Source: Ruminococcoides sp052118065 (lineage in GTDB: Bacteria > Bacillota > Clostridia > Oscillospirales > Acutalibacteraceae). Taken from it: a stretch of 64,000 bases of DNA. Shown here piece after piece: positions 1-8,510 of this stretch; positions within the stretch are counted from its first letter, which is position 1, and each line of letters starts with the position of its first letter. Below the pieces are notes generated by a model. It ran no database searches. It was given only the letters and a program-made list of their open reading frames with translations, and had not been told where the DNA came from. The position numbers and the translations under genes were made by a program. The stretch covers positions 35,138-99,137 of the forward strand of contig JBQKHY010000008.1 in the NCBI GenBank assembly GCA_052118065.1. The letters are read 5' to 3'.

Positions 1-1184
1 AGGTAACAAATAAGAGACTTGTACAGGGCATTAACCTTGTAGGTACAATCACAACTGATGATAAGGGTGAAGCTATTAGTGATAGCCTACCAATCGGCAC
101 TTACTATCTACAAGAAATTTCTGCACCGGAACACTATGTTCTAAGTGATGAAGTATACAAAGTAGAAATTAAACCTGGCGAAAACACAGTAGAACACCCA
201 AATGTTGTTGAACAGAAGGTTGAAGACTCACCTGTAGTTGTAAAGGTTAATAAGTATAATGCTGAAATTCACGAACAGGGCAAGGAAAATGAAGAAAACC
301 TTGCAGGTGCAGTAATGCAGTTACTTGATGCTGAAAATGGTAATAAGGTTATCTATGAATGGACTACAACAACAAAGACAGAAAACATTTACGGCAAATG
401 TTCACAGGGTCACAAGTATATCATCCACGAAAAGAGTAGTCCTACAGGATTTAAAACTGCTGATGATAAGGAATTTATCATTCCATCAACTACATCCGGT
501 ATTATCGTAGATATTCTTGATGCACCAACAAAAGTTGAAGTATCAAAAACAGATATTACAGGTCAGAAAGAACTTCCAGGTGCTAAACTTACTGTTACTG
601 ATAAGGATGGCAAAGTTGTAGAAACTTGGACTTCAACTGATAAGACACACCTATTAAAGGGTTTAACAGTTGGTGAAACATATACATTAAGAGAAGACTT
701 AGCACCACTTGGTTATGCTAAAGCATCTGACATTAAGTTTACTATTGAAAACACAGGTGATGTTCAAAAAGTACAGATGAAAGATGAAGAAACTGTAGTT
801 AATGTTTCTAAACTTACAAAGGACGGTAAGTATTTATCCGGTGCAACACTTGAAATCCTTGATAGTAAGGGTAATGTTGTAGTTAAGCCATGGAAGACAG
901 ATGGTAATGTTAAGACATTTAAGGGTATCTTAAATGCAGGTGAATCCTATACATTAAAGGAACTATCAGCACCAAAGGGTTATCTAAAGGCAGAGGATGT
1001 TAAATTTACAATGCCGGAAGAAGCAAAAGCACTTGATGTTAAAATGACAGATGAAGTAGAACCACATACACCAACACCACCGGTAAAAACAGGTGTAGGT
1101 AGTTATGCAATTCTATTGCTTTCTATTGCCGGTGCTGGTGTTCTATCTATCCTATTAATCTCTAAAAAGAGAAAAAGTAAATAA
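1..1184 (+). CDS. Cna-B/SpaA-type LPXTG-like surface protein, 3' part
   Basis: The reading frame is open from base 3, so this is the C-terminal part of a larger gene that begins before the window. It encodes repeated prealbumin-like (Cna-B/SpaA) modules, visible as recurring 'LPGAKLTVTDKDGKVVETW', 'YTLREDLAPLGYAKA' and 'YTLKELSAPKGYLKA' blocks. The end is a proline-rich spacer, a VKTG sorting signal in place of LPXTG, a hydrophobic helix and the basic tail KKRKSK. The family forms isopeptide-stabilised stalks of cell-wall-anchored adhesins or pilin subunits. Sortase anchoring is inferred from the tail. No sortase gene lies in the window. Confidence 0.88.
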   Translation, partial: VTNKRLVQGINLVGTITTDDKGEAISDSLPIGTYYLQEISAPEHYVLSDEVYKVEIKPGENTVEHPNVVEQKVEDSPVVVKVNKYNAEIHEQGKENEENLAGAVMQLLDAENGNKVIYEWTTTTKTENIYGKCSQGHKYIIHEKSSPTGFKTADDKEFIIPSTTSGIIVDILDAPTKVEVSKTDITGQKELPGAKLTVTDKDGKVVETWTSTDKTHLLKGLTVGETYTLREDLAPLGYAKASDIKFTIENTGDVQKVQMKDEETVVNVSKLTKDGKYLSGATLEILDSKGNVVVKPWKTDGNVKTFKGILNAGESYTLKELSAPKGYLKAEDVKFTMPEEAKALDVKMTDEVEPHTPTPPVKTGVGSYAILLLSIAGAGVLSILLISKKRKSK

Positions 1185-1212
1185 TAAATAGGAAATAGTT
1201 ATTCCTATATTG

Positions 1213-1244
1213 AAGGCTACAAGACTATATCTTGTAGCCTTTGT
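1213..1244 (+). terminator. Intrinsic terminator after the surface protein gene
   Basis: A 12-bp stem AAGGCTACAAGA/TCTTGTAGCCTT with a 5-base loop is followed by a short T-rich run. The same stem and loop recur after the 2072-2209 ORF. Confidence 0.75.
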
Positions 1245-1265
1245 AATTAAATGGAGGAAAACAAA

Positions 1266-2042
1266 ATGAAGAAATTATTAAAGAAAGTATTATGTTTATC
1301 ATTAGTAGCAATTATTGCATTATTTGCAGTCGGTTGTGGCAGCAACAGTAGCAAAGATGAAAATGATGGTGGTAATTCAAGTTCAAAGTTATCGACAGAT
1401 AATACAACTGATGATGTTGTAGATATATCAAAATATGAATACAATGAGAATTCTGATGGCAAAACATTGGCTATTCATGGTATTAAAGATGGAAAATCAA
1501 AGATACTTGATATTCCATCAGAGATAAAAGGTAAAACAGTTACAGAGATTGAAGAAAATGCCTTTTATTCTTCTGATAACAATATTGAAGAAATTATTGT
1601 TCCTAGTACAGTAGAGGAAATTGGTGATTATGCTTTTGATAATATTGAAACACTAAAGAAAATTACATTAAGTGAAGGTGTGAAAGAAATAGGTCAAACT
1701 TGTTTTGGAGAAAATACATCATTAACCGAAATTAATCTACCAAGTTCATTAAAGGTAATTTCCGTAGGGGCTTTTGGTCTTTGTCCTTCATTAGAAAAAG
1801 TTACAATTTCTGAAGGAGTTGAAAGAATTGAAGCTAATGCTTTTGCTAATTGTGAAAAGCTTAAGGAGATTCATATTCCTTCATCAGTTACTTTTATTCA
1901 AAATGAATCTGAAGAAGCATCCTCTGCATTTAAGAGTTATTCAACTGAAAGTGGAATAATAAATGTAACAATTTATGCACCAAAGGGTTCCTATGCAGAA
2001 AAATATGCAAAGCAAGAAAATATCAAATTTGTTGCAGAATAA
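1266..2042 (+). CDS. Lipoprotein with BspA-like leucine-rich repeats
   Basis: A signal peptide ends in the lipobox-like segment FAVGCGS, so the mature protein should be lipid-anchored at the outer membrane face through Cys. A Ser/Asn/Asp-rich linker follows, then about five BspA/TpLRR-type repeats of the form 'VPSTVEEIGDYAFDNIETLKKITLSEGV'. The family (LRR_5) is common in gut and oral anaerobes and is usually linked to surface binding. I prefer the ATG at 1266, which has GGAGG just upstream, over an ATG five codons earlier that overlaps the ribosome binding site. The ligand is unknown. Confidence 0.82.
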   Translation: MKKLLKKVLCLSLVAIIALFAVGCGSNSSKDENDGGNSSSKLSTDNTTDDVVDISKYEYNENSDGKTLAIHGIKDGKSKILDIPSEIKGKTVTEIEENAFYSSDNNIEEIIVPSTVEEIGDYAFDNIETLKKITLSEGVKEIGQTCFGENTSLTEINLPSSLKVISVGAFGLCPSLEKVTISEGVERIEANAFANCEKLKEIHIPSSVTFIQNESEEASSAFKSYSTESGIINVTIYAPKGSYAEKYAKQENIKFVAE

Positions 2043-2071
2043 GAATATTTGATTTGAAAGAAGTTGATAAT

Positions 2072-2209
2072 ATGCTACAAAAATTGAAAAACTTAATAGC
2101 TGATGACAGTGGTGCTATTGTTATTGAAGCAACTGTCTCTTTATCTGTGTTTATGTTTGCAATAGTAGTTGTATTGTCAATTGTAAAATATGTTATACAT
2201 TTCATTTAG
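2072..2209 (+). CDS. Very short TadE/Flp-like membrane peptide
   Basis: This 45-residue ORF has a short polar N-terminus, then 'DDSGAIVIEATVSLSVFMF' and a single hydrophobic helix. The Gly-x-x-x-x-Glu arrangement before a hydrophobic stretch is typical of Flp and TadE pseudopilins. There is no C-terminal domain, so it is either a minimal pilin-like peptide or the remnant of a TadE-like gene. It ends 10 bases before a terminator. The ribosome binding site (GAAAGAAG) is modest. It lies far from the Tad operon at 49-57 kb. Confidence 0.5.
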   Translation: MLQKLKNLIADDSGAIVIEATVSLSVFMFAIVVVLSIVKYVIHFI

Positions 2210-2218
2210 GAAATGTTG

Positions 2219-2251
2219 AAGGCTACAAGACTATATCTTGTAGCCTTTTTT
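2219..2251 (+). terminator. Intrinsic terminator, duplicate of the one at 1213
   Basis: The stem AAGGCTACAAGA/TCTTGTAGCCTT is identical in sequence and loop to the terminator at 1213-1244, followed by six T residues. Confidence 0.85.
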
Positions 2252-2528
2252 GATATTGTGTGCCATATATATTAATTGTATATAAAAATCAATTTAATAA
2301 AATATGTCAATATAACATATTATTTAATAGTCAAACACACCTAAAATATATGAATAAACATTGAAAATATATAGTATTAATCATACTTTTGTACATAAAC
2401 ATAATTGAATACATTAGTCAAAATTATGCATACTGAGTATGCATAATTTTGACTAAAAATATCTGTTGTGTTACATTATAATTGTAAAGAATAATGATGT
2501 TAATTAAACTTAATAAGGAGGAATAAAT
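2252..2528. promoter_or_regulatory. Regulatory gap with a 20-bp perfect inverted repeat
   Basis: The gap upstream of the secreted BIG2 protein holds a perfect inverted repeat. The left arm is TTAGTCAAAATTATGCATAC at 2414-2433 and the right arm 2437-2456, with a 3-base TGA centre. There is no T-run, so it is more likely an operator or cruciform than a terminator. A TATAAT box at 2477-2482 follows, and AAGGAGG precedes the ATG at 2529. No clean -35 at 17-bp spacing was found. Confidence 0.6.
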
Positions 2529-5450
2529 ATGAAAAAGACAAGTAGAGTTTTATCAGTTGTATTAAGTTTAGTAATTCTATTATCAACAATATGTAGCACA
2601 AATATCGTAAGTGCTGCACAATATAATGTAAATGCAGTAGAAGGTTGGGAATATGATAACAACCTAAGAATTGGTGTTAATACAGAAATAGATGACCAAC
2701 TATATACAGGCGAACCAATTACTCCGGAAGTAGCAGTAAATGATGATGGTGGAGAACCACTTGTACTCGTTAAAGATTATACTTTAACATATACTAACAA
2801 TACTGATGTTGGTATTGCAAGTGTAACTGTTACAGGTCTTAGAAGTGATTATGATAACTATGAAGGCTTTGTCAAAACTATTAATTACAATATTGTACCA
2901 ACTGTAAATGGTAAAAATATTTCTGAATTACAAGATGTTAATTTAAATACTATCAACAATAGAACTTTCCAATTAAATGTATCTTCCTCAGTAAAAGCTA
3001 CATATGAAAGTTCTGATGTAAATGTTGTAACTGTTTCAGAAGATGGTTTACTAACAGCTGTTAATAAAGGTATTGCTACCGTTACTATTAATGCTTGTGA
3101 TGGTACTAATCTACCTAGTGATAAAGGTACAAAAACAATTCAAGTAACTGTTACAGATTATCAATTAGATAAAACAGACCTATCACTATACATTGGTGAC
3201 AATGATAAGCTAAATATTATTCCTACTACTGAAGAAATCACATCAATTAATTGGACCTCTAGTGACAATAGTATTGTTAAGGTTGATAACGATGGTAATA
3301 TCAAAGCGTTAAAAGAAGGTAAAGCTACTGTTACTGCAAAAATTGATGATACTTATGAATTAACATGTAATGTTAATGTAAAATATCCTATTACAAGAAA
3401 AAATATTAACCTAAAAGCAGGTCAAAAAGTTAATATTGGAAAGCAGAAGGGTGTTACAGGAACACTAAAATTTAAGAGTAATAACCCTAAAATTGCTACA
3501 GTGAATAAAAACGGTACTGTACAAGGTATTAAAAAAGGTAATACTAAAGTTGTAGTAACAAGAAATGGTGTTAATATTTTAGTAAACATTTCTGTTAAGA
3601 CTAATGCTGAAATTAAAAACAATGGCAAAACAAATAAGATTATTATTCTTAATAAAAAGCAACTAAGCATTAGTGGCAAAGTAGGTAAACAATCATATAG
3701 TAGTTCAAACAAAAAGGTTGCAACTGTAAATGGTAAGGGTAATATTACTGCAAAAAAAATTGGTAAAGCAACTATTAAGGTAAAGACAAATGGTATTACT
3801 CTAACATATAAAGTTCAAGTAATCAGACCTATTATTAGAAATGTAGATAAAAAAAGAACTATATCTATGTATGTAAATAATGGTAAAAAATTAAAGATTA
3901 GTGGTAGAGCAAAAGGTAAAAAGAACCGTCCTTATTATTTATTCACCAACAACAAAATTGCTAAATATTCAAAAGGCAAGATTGTAGGTAAAAAAGCAGG
4001 TAAAACAAAATTAAAAATTAAAGTCAATGGTGTATGGCAAAAAATTACAGTAAGAGTGTTAAACCCTACAATTTCAGTATCAAAGAAAAATATGAAAGTT
4101 TGTGATACATATGTAATCACAACTAAGGGTGCAAAGGGTACTTATAGTTCTAACAACTCTAGAGTAGTAGCAGTAAATAAGAAGAATGGTAAGTTAGTAG
4201 CAAAGAAGGCCGGTAAAGCTATAATTACTGTTAATTTAAAGTGCATTAAAAGAAAGTGTACAGTAACAGTAAAAGAAGGTGCATATCCTTATGGCTACAA
4301 AATTGCAATAAACAAAGTTCCAAAGAAAGTCAACCTTTATAAAGGTGAAAATAAAAATATTTCTGATATTGTAAACTTTTATTCGAATATTCAGAATATA
4401 TATAAGAAGAAAAATTGTTCTAAAAGTATGTACAATAAGTTAAAGAACTTAAAGACACAGTTTACATATAAGTCAAGTGATAATAAGATTGCCTATGTAA
4501 ATCAGTACGGAACAATTGTGCCAAAGTCTAAGGGTAAAGCAACTATTACTGTTACATGCAAAAAAACAAATAAAGTCTGTACACTTAATACTAATATAAC
4601 TATTAAAAAGAAGCCAACTTGGGGTTATGTAAACTACTTAGGTGAAAGATACAAAATGAAGTATGTCTATAGTGACAAAGAACTTGTAGATGCTTTCGTT
4701 GATGCAGTTATGAATTATGATATTAAGGGATTAAAATATCCTTATAATGGCATTCATTGTGAATACAATACAAATGTGAAAAATGAAAATGCCTTTTATA
4801 ATAAGATTATTAAATTAGTTTCTGCAAGAAATGCAACATTATTAGATTGTGCAATTAATGATCAAACTTTTGATAAAGCTAGTATGTTTTATTTGGATAA
4901 TGGCAAACATGATATAAGAAATTTTACATTTAATACTAGAGACTCCCAAAATGGTCAAAAGTTATATTCCACATCAATGGATATATTAAATAAGGCTAAC
5001 TTATCACAATATACAAATGTAGATGATAAGTATTATGCAATATTCGATTGGGTAGCTACTAATATTAAATATGATGATGAACACGCTTATTCATATGAGT
5101 ATTCTATAGTAACTAAAAAAGGTGTATGTGCTGACTATGCAGCTGCTTATCAGTATCTATGTTTATTAGCAGGACTTGAAAATCGTATTGTTGATAATGG
5201 TGATGTAACTCATGAATGGAATGTGATTAAGACTTCATCCGGCAAATGGTTTAATTCGGATGCTACTAATAGTCGAATAATGTTTGGTATTAAGGATTTC
5301 CCATATAGTTTTTTTAAGGATCTAACCTATAAAAATAACTTTAATATAAATACTGTAGAAAATTATAATGTTGCCTTTTACCGTATTAATGATAATGGTG
5401 AAGCTGTTCAAATATTAGATGAAAGTAATAAGTTTTATAAGTATTCATAA
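2529..5450 (+). CDS. Secreted BIG2-repeat protein with C-terminal transglutaminase-like domain
   Basis: The protein has 973 residues and a Sec-type signal peptide (MKKTSRVLSVVLSLVILLS, then TNIVSAAQY). At least six bacterial Ig-like (BIG2) modules follow, recognisable by 'SSNNKKVATVNGKGNITAKKIGKATIKV'-like segments. The last ~130 residues form a transglutaminase/protease fold: Cys867 in GVCADYAAAY, His895 in THEWN and Asp911 in NSDATN make a complete catalytic triad. Very high Lys content in the repeats suggests binding to an acidic cell wall or polysaccharide. Secreted transglutaminase-like proteins of this design are frequent in Clostridia, usually with unknown substrate. It is monocistronic, with AAGGAGG upstream. 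Confidence 0.85.
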   Translation: MKKTSRVLSVVLSLVILLSTICSTNIVSAAQYNVNAVEGWEYDNNLRIGVNTEIDDQLYTGEPITPEVAVNDDGGEPLVLVKDYTLTYTNNTDVGIASVTVTGLRSDYDNYEGFVKTINYNIVPTVNGKNISELQDVNLNTINNRTFQLNVSSSVKATYESSDVNVVTVSEDGLLTAVNKGIATVTINACDGTNLPSDKGTKTIQVTVTDYQLDKTDLSLYIGDNDKLNIIPTTEEITSINWTSSDNSIVKVDNDGNIKALKEGKATVTAKIDDTYELTCNVNVKYPITRKNINLKAGQKVNIGKQKGVTGTLKFKSNNPKIATVNKNGTVQGIKKGNTKVVVTRNGVNILVNISVKTNAEIKNNGKTNKIIILNKKQLSISGKVGKQSYSSSNKKVATVNGKGNITAKKIGKATIKVKTNGITLTYKVQVIRPIIRNVDKKRTISMYVNNGKKLKISGRAKGKKNRPYYLFTNNKIAKYSKGKIVGKKAGKTKLKIKVNGVWQKITVRVLNPTISVSKKNMKVCDTYVITTKGAKGTYSSNNSRVVAVNKKNGKLVAKKAGKAIITVNLKCIKRKCTVTVKEGAYPYGYKIAINKVPKKVNLYKGENKNISDIVNFYSNIQNIYKKKNCSKSMYNKLKNLKTQFTYKSSDNKIAYVNQYGTIVPKSKGKATITVTCKKTNKVCTLNTNITIKKKPTWGYVNYLGERYKMKYVYSDKELVDAFVDAVMNYDIKGLKYPYNGIHCEYNTNVKNENAFYNKIIKLVSARNATLLDCAINDQTFDKASMFYLDNGKHDIRNFTFNTRDSQNGQKLYSTSMDILNKANLSQYTNVDDKYYAIFDWVATNIKYDDEHAYSYEYSIVTKKGVCADYAAAYQYLCLLAGLENRIVDNGDVTHEWNVIKTSSGKWFNSDATNSRIMFGIKDFPYSFFKDLTYKNNFNINTVENYNVAFYRINDNGEAVQILDESNKFYKYS

Positions 5451-5500
5451 CATTTTGGGGCTATACAGAATTATTCATATATGATAATAAGAAAGTTTAG

Positions 5501-5926
5501 GTGATTATTATAGCTAATAGGATGTGTTTTAAATTAGGTAATGAATGTCTATACTCAGAACAAATGTTGGTTGAATTTAATGAAGACCCAGCTTTCTATA
5601 TATGTAAATCACAAACAGGTAAATATTATGTTGTCTTGTGCTTAGATGTGGAAGAGGGAAATTATACGATCATTAATTCAGATGTTCATGATATATTGCT
5701 TATGCTATACGGTAAGATTACAATGCGAAATTTGTATGAAAGGGTAGACTACTTTTGGAAAGTTTGTGTTGGTAAAAAAATAGAGGAAGATGTTGTCTCT
5801 AAGTACAATATTGAAGATATTGATACAAGCATTTTACCTTATGAAGGTGCATATTTTGTAATTTATAATCAAGAAATTGAGGATTACGCACTTAAGTTGA
5901 AAAAGTCTGTCCAAAGCGACTTATAA
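5501..5926 (+). CDS. Hypothetical protein (141 aa)
   Basis: I do not recognise this family. The predicted protein is soluble, mixed alpha/beta and acidic, with no signal peptide or clear motif. It opens the accessory island and would start with GTG at 5501; the ribosome binding site (GAAAG) is weak, so the exact start is uncertain. It ends 125 bases before a hairpin that precedes the HicB-like gene. Confidence 0.55.
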   Translation: MIIIANRMCFKLGNECLYSEQMLVEFNEDPAFYICKSQTGKYYVVLCLDVEEGNYTIINSDVHDILLMLYGKITMRNLYERVDYFWKVCVGKKIEEDVVSKYNIEDIDTSILPYEGAYFVIYNQEIEDYALKLKKSVQSDL

Positions 5927-6050
5927 AAATACAAATTAACGATTTAATAGATAGAATTAACGATATAATTAATTATAATGATTAATTCTTACTTTGTATC
6001 ATTGTTAACCTAGTAAAATGTGTAAGTAATATAGAACGCACTAGAATTAA

Positions 6051-6085
6051 AACCTCTATCTACAATTTAATGGTAGATAGAGGTT
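6051..6085. promoter_or_regulatory. 13-bp hairpin upstream of the HicB-like gene
   Basis: The arms AACCTCTATCTAC (6051-6063) and GTAGATAGAGGTT (6073-6085) are perfectly complementary around a 9-base loop. No T-run follows. It sits 33 bases before the ATG at 6119, so an operator for the downstream DNA-binding protein or an imperfect terminator are both possible. Confidence 0.55.
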
Positions 6086-6118
6086 ATGGTTTTGTATATG
6101 GAATTGAGGTAAATTGTA

Positions 6119-6529
6119 ATGGAAAATATTTTGTTTTTTCCTGTGATAATCAGTACAAAAAAAGAAAACAATGAAAAATACTATAATGTATTTGTTCCTA
6201 CATTAGAAGTTAATACAGAAGGTGAAACCATTGGTGATTGTATTAGAATGGCTAGAGATGCCATATTAGAAAAGTGCATGGAATATATAATTAAGAATAA
6301 GGAATTGCCTGTATTTAATATTAAAGATATTGATAGTATCGAACATTCTAAAAATGAAATCGTTACACTTGTTGATATTGATTATAATGAGGTTAAAAAG
6401 AAGTGTGATACAAGAGTACTGAGACGAAGTGTATCTATACCGGCATATATTGATAACTATGTTAAGGAAAACAATATTAATGTATCTGCTTTTCTAACTC
6501 AAAAGTTAAAGAAGGAATATCATATATAA
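6119..6529 (+). CDS. HicB-like antitoxin-type protein, orphan
   Basis: The N-terminal ~80 residues match the partially degraded RNase H fold of HicB: 'FFPVIISTKKENNEKYYNVFVPTL', then 'GETIGDCIRMARDAILEKC'. The C-terminus carries 'RRSVSIPAYIDNYVKENNIN', a ribbon-helix-helix-like DNA-binding segment. HicB proteins neutralise HicA mRNA interferases and repress their own promoter. No HicA-like ORF is adjacent, so it may be an orphan regulator. A related orphan is encoded at 39574-40014. Confidence 0.72.
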   Translation: MENILFFPVIISTKKENNEKYYNVFVPTLEVNTEGETIGDCIRMARDAILEKCMEYIIKNKELPVFNIKDIDSIEHSKNEIVTLVDIDYNEVKKKCDTRVLRRSVSIPAYIDNYVKENNINVSAFLTQKLKKEYHI

Positions 6530-6563
6530 AAGTATAAAGAGAGGTGACAAACACCGAAATATC

Positions 6564-6592
6564 TTGACCACACAATGTATACGTTGTATAAT
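6564..6592 (+). promoter_or_regulatory. SigA-type promoter with embedded palindrome
   Basis: A -35 TTGACC at 6564-6569 and a -10 TATAAT at 6587-6592 are separated by exactly 17 bp. The spacer holds the near-palindrome ACAATGTATACGTTGT, positioned where a repressor would block RNA polymerase. It serves the small gene at 6620. Confidence 0.75.
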
Positions 6593-6619
6593 TAACTATA
6601 GAAAGAGGTGGTGAATATC

Positions 6620-6868
6620 ATGTATAATATTTCTGAAAAAACAAAAAGGAATTTAGAACTTTCCATTGGTTCAAGTCTTGAGAATTTAAAAAGCATGAGT
6701 GCAGATGATGAAAAACAATGGATTGAAAATAAGATTGGCCATTCATTGAAAATTGGTAAGAAAAGAAAGCATGGTTTATTCTGTGAAGGTAATCCGTTGC
6801 TATCTCGTAGAAAAATTCGTACCATTGAAGATTTAAATTCCAAAAGTAAAAAAATCTTTGGTATTTAA
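6620..6868 (+). CDS. Small basic hypothetical protein (82 aa)
   Basis: The first ~45 residues are polar and helical (KTKRNLELSIGSSLENLKSM), and the basic C-terminal half contains IGKKRKHGLFCEGNPLLSRRK. I chose the ATG at 6620 because AGAGGTGGTG lies directly upstream; a GTG at 6608 would overlap it. The promoter palindrome and size fit an autoregulated antitoxin-like protein, but I recognise no family. A terminator follows at 6899. Confidence 0.55.
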   Translation: MYNISEKTKRNLELSIGSSLENLKSMSADDEKQWIENKIGHSLKIGKKRKHGLFCEGNPLLSRRKIRTIEDLNSKSKKIFGI

Positions 6869-6898
6869 TTGATTTATTATAATAAAATAAATTTGTTT

Positions 6899-6945
6899 AT
6901 CCCTATGATAGTAGAGTGCTTACTATTATAGGGATATTTTTATTT
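6899..6945 (+). terminator. Intrinsic terminator
   Basis: The stem ATCCCTATgATAGTA pairs with TACTATtATAGGGAT and is followed by a T-rich run. Confidence 0.8.
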
Positions 6946-6960
6946 CTACGAACTATCAAT

Positions 6961-7021
6961 GATACAAATTATTAATAATAATAATTTGTATCTTGACAAA
7001 TTTATTAAAAAAATGTATCAT
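6961..7021 (+). promoter_or_regulatory. Promoter and palindromic operator of the MqsR/Panacea/ART locus
   Basis: A palindrome with 14-bp arms, GATACAAATTATTA and TAATAATTTGTATC (6961-6992), abuts the -35 TTGACA at 6993-6998. A -10 TATCAT lies at 7016-7021 after a 17-bp spacer. A further half-site, TGTATCA, overlaps the -10. This layout suits autorepression by the zinc-finger/HTH antitoxin encoded second in the locus. Confidence 0.65.
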
Positions 7022-7045
7022 ATTAATATAAGGAGTACATAAAAT

Positions 7046-7450
7046 ATGATTAATAAGTACAATACTAATTATACTATTGAGGATATTAATGATATATTAG
7101 TGAAAATTAAAGAGTATATTAAAAGTGGAAGATACCAAATATCGTTAAATCGTAATAGACAAAATAATCTCCAATTAATTCAAATGTACAATTTAAATAC
7201 AAATAGAATAAAAAACATCCTACTAAGTATTGAAGCAACAGACTTTTGTTATTCTACTCAAAATCGACATATTAATTATTCTAATGAAGTATTGTATATT
7301 TTTGCACCAACGGTTGAATTAATTGATATTTTTGGGGAAGAAAATACTGTCACATTATATATAAAATTTAATATCATTGATAGTGACCAATTTGTCATAG
7401 TTATTTCATTTCACGAATTACAATATAGTATTAACTATTTGTTTAGGTAA
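7046..7450 (+). CDS. MqsR-like mRNA interferase toxin (putative)
   Basis: The 134-residue protein has the shape of MqsR/RelE-like toxins: an N-terminal helical segment (YTIEDINDILVKIKEYIKSG), a central 'ILLSIEATDFCYS' resembling the MqsR 'GLSESDFYKS' turn, and C-terminal strands 'TLYIKFNI...QFVIVISFHEL' that parallel the MqsR 'VYLKITV...LIVSFKE' ending. MqsR family members cleave mRNA, and MqsA antitoxins neutralise them through an N-terminal zinc domain. The next gene encodes exactly such a zinc domain 20 bases downstream. AAGGAG lies 10 bases before the ATG. The match is by pattern only. Confidence 0.6.
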   Translation: MINKYNTNYTIEDINDILVKIKEYIKSGRYQISLNRNRQNNLQLIQMYNLNTNRIKNILLSIEATDFCYSTQNRHINYSNEVLYIFAPTVELIDIFGEENTVTLYIKFNIIDSDQFVIVISFHELQYSINYLFR

Positions 7451-7470
7451 TTGTAGAAAGGATGATTTTT

Positions 7471-8460
7471 ATGAAAAAAAATAGTATGGAATATTGTGAG
7501 TATTGTAGGAAATTTGTTGGTTACAACATTAAGAATGAGAAAGTCACTCGTAAATTGAAAGATACTGATGTTACTTATAATGAAAAGATTGCAATTTGTA
7601 GTGAATGTGGTAGAGAAATTTTTGTTGATGAACTCAACGATATGAATTTGTCTGAACTTTATAAGCAATATAGAATTGTTAATGACATTATTTCTTTAGA
7701 TAAAATTAAAGAAATTCCACAGAAATATAATATTGGTGTAAGGCCTTTATCTTTATTACTTGGCTGGGGTGAATTAACCTATACTAGATATTATAGTGGT
7801 AATTATATTCCTTCAAAACATTATTCTGAAATACTGAAGAAAGTATATGAAGAACCTTATTATTATTTGCAGTTGTTAGAAAACAATAAAGAAAATATTA
7901 CAGAAATTGCTTATAAAAAAAGCCTTAAAGCTACAGAACAACTTTTATCGACTAATTGTATTAGTATTGAAGATGCTGCAAAATATGTAGTAAGTCTGTA
8001 TAATGATATTACACCTCTTGTTTTGCAGAAAGTGTTATATTATGCACAGGGTTTTTATTTTGCTTTTTGTAGTAAATTCTTGTTTAAAGATAACTGTGAA
8101 GCGTGGCAACATGGACCTGTATATAGAAATATTTATGGTATCTATTCAAAATATAAGTTTAATTATATTAAAGATATTGATATGGTTGATACAAATTCTT
8201 TTTCAAAAGAGCAAATGTTAGTATTAAATTGTGTAACAAAATATTTCCATATTTTTAATGGAAAACAATTAGAAGAACTCACACATAACGAATCTCCATG
8301 GTTAACCACTCGTGGGGATTTACCGGCTGATGCATCTTCTAACAAAGTTATTCGGAAATCTACAATTGGTTTGTACTTTACTAATATTAAGGATAAATAT
8401 GCAATGACGGACCCAAATGACATTCTCGAATATGTTAAAGATGTATTAATAAATTTCTGA
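7471..8460 (+). CDS. MqsA-type zinc finger/HTH antitoxin fused to a Panacea (SocA-like) domain
   Basis: Residues 1-50 contain four zinc-ligand cysteines (C9, C12, C43, C46) as in MqsA. Residues ~70-115 form an MqsA/XRE-type HTH with the signature 'LLGWGELTYTRYYSG'. Residues ~165-290 match the Panacea/DUF4065 domain: 'DITPLVLQKVLYYAQGFYFAF', 'CEAWQHGPVYRNIYGIY' and 'ESPWLTTRG'. Panacea proteins are promiscuous antitoxin scaffolds that neutralise unrelated toxins encoded next to them. I chose the ATG at 7471 because AAAGGAT lies directly upstream; an in-frame ATG at 7462 overlaps it. Lying between two different toxin-like genes, it may control both. Confidence 0.82.
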   Translation: MKKNSMEYCEYCRKFVGYNIKNEKVTRKLKDTDVTYNEKIAICSECGREIFVDELNDMNLSELYKQYRIVNDIISLDKIKEIPQKYNIGVRPLSLLLGWGELTYTRYYSGNYIPSKHYSEILKKVYEEPYYYLQLLENNKENITEIAYKKSLKATEQLLSTNCISIEDAAKYVVSLYNDITPLVLQKVLYYAQGFYFAFCSKFLFKDNCEAWQHGPVYRNIYGIYSKYKFNYIKDIDMVDTNSFSKEQMLVLNCVTKYFHIFNGKQLEELTHNESPWLTTRGDLPADASSNKVIRKSTIGLYFTNIKDKYAMTDPNDILEYVKDVLINF

Positions 8461-8465
8461 TAATG

Positions 8466-8491
8466 GTAGCAATACATTTATGTATTGCTAC
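8466..8491 (+). promoter_or_regulatory. Hairpin between antitoxin and ART toxin genes
   Basis: An 11-bp perfect stem, GTAGCAATACA/TGTATTGCTAC with TTTA loop, begins 5 bases after the antitoxin stop. It ends 19 bases before the toxin ATG and lacks a proper T-run. It could attenuate readthrough so that less toxin than antitoxin is made. Confidence 0.5.
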
Positions 8492-8510
8492 TAAAATAAA
8501 GGTGAATAAA

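Noticed and set aside
6119..6868. HicB-like gene plus the 82-residue ORF as a HicAB pair
   Set aside because: The 82-residue protein lacks the HicA dsRBD-like pattern, and it has its own promoter between the two genes.
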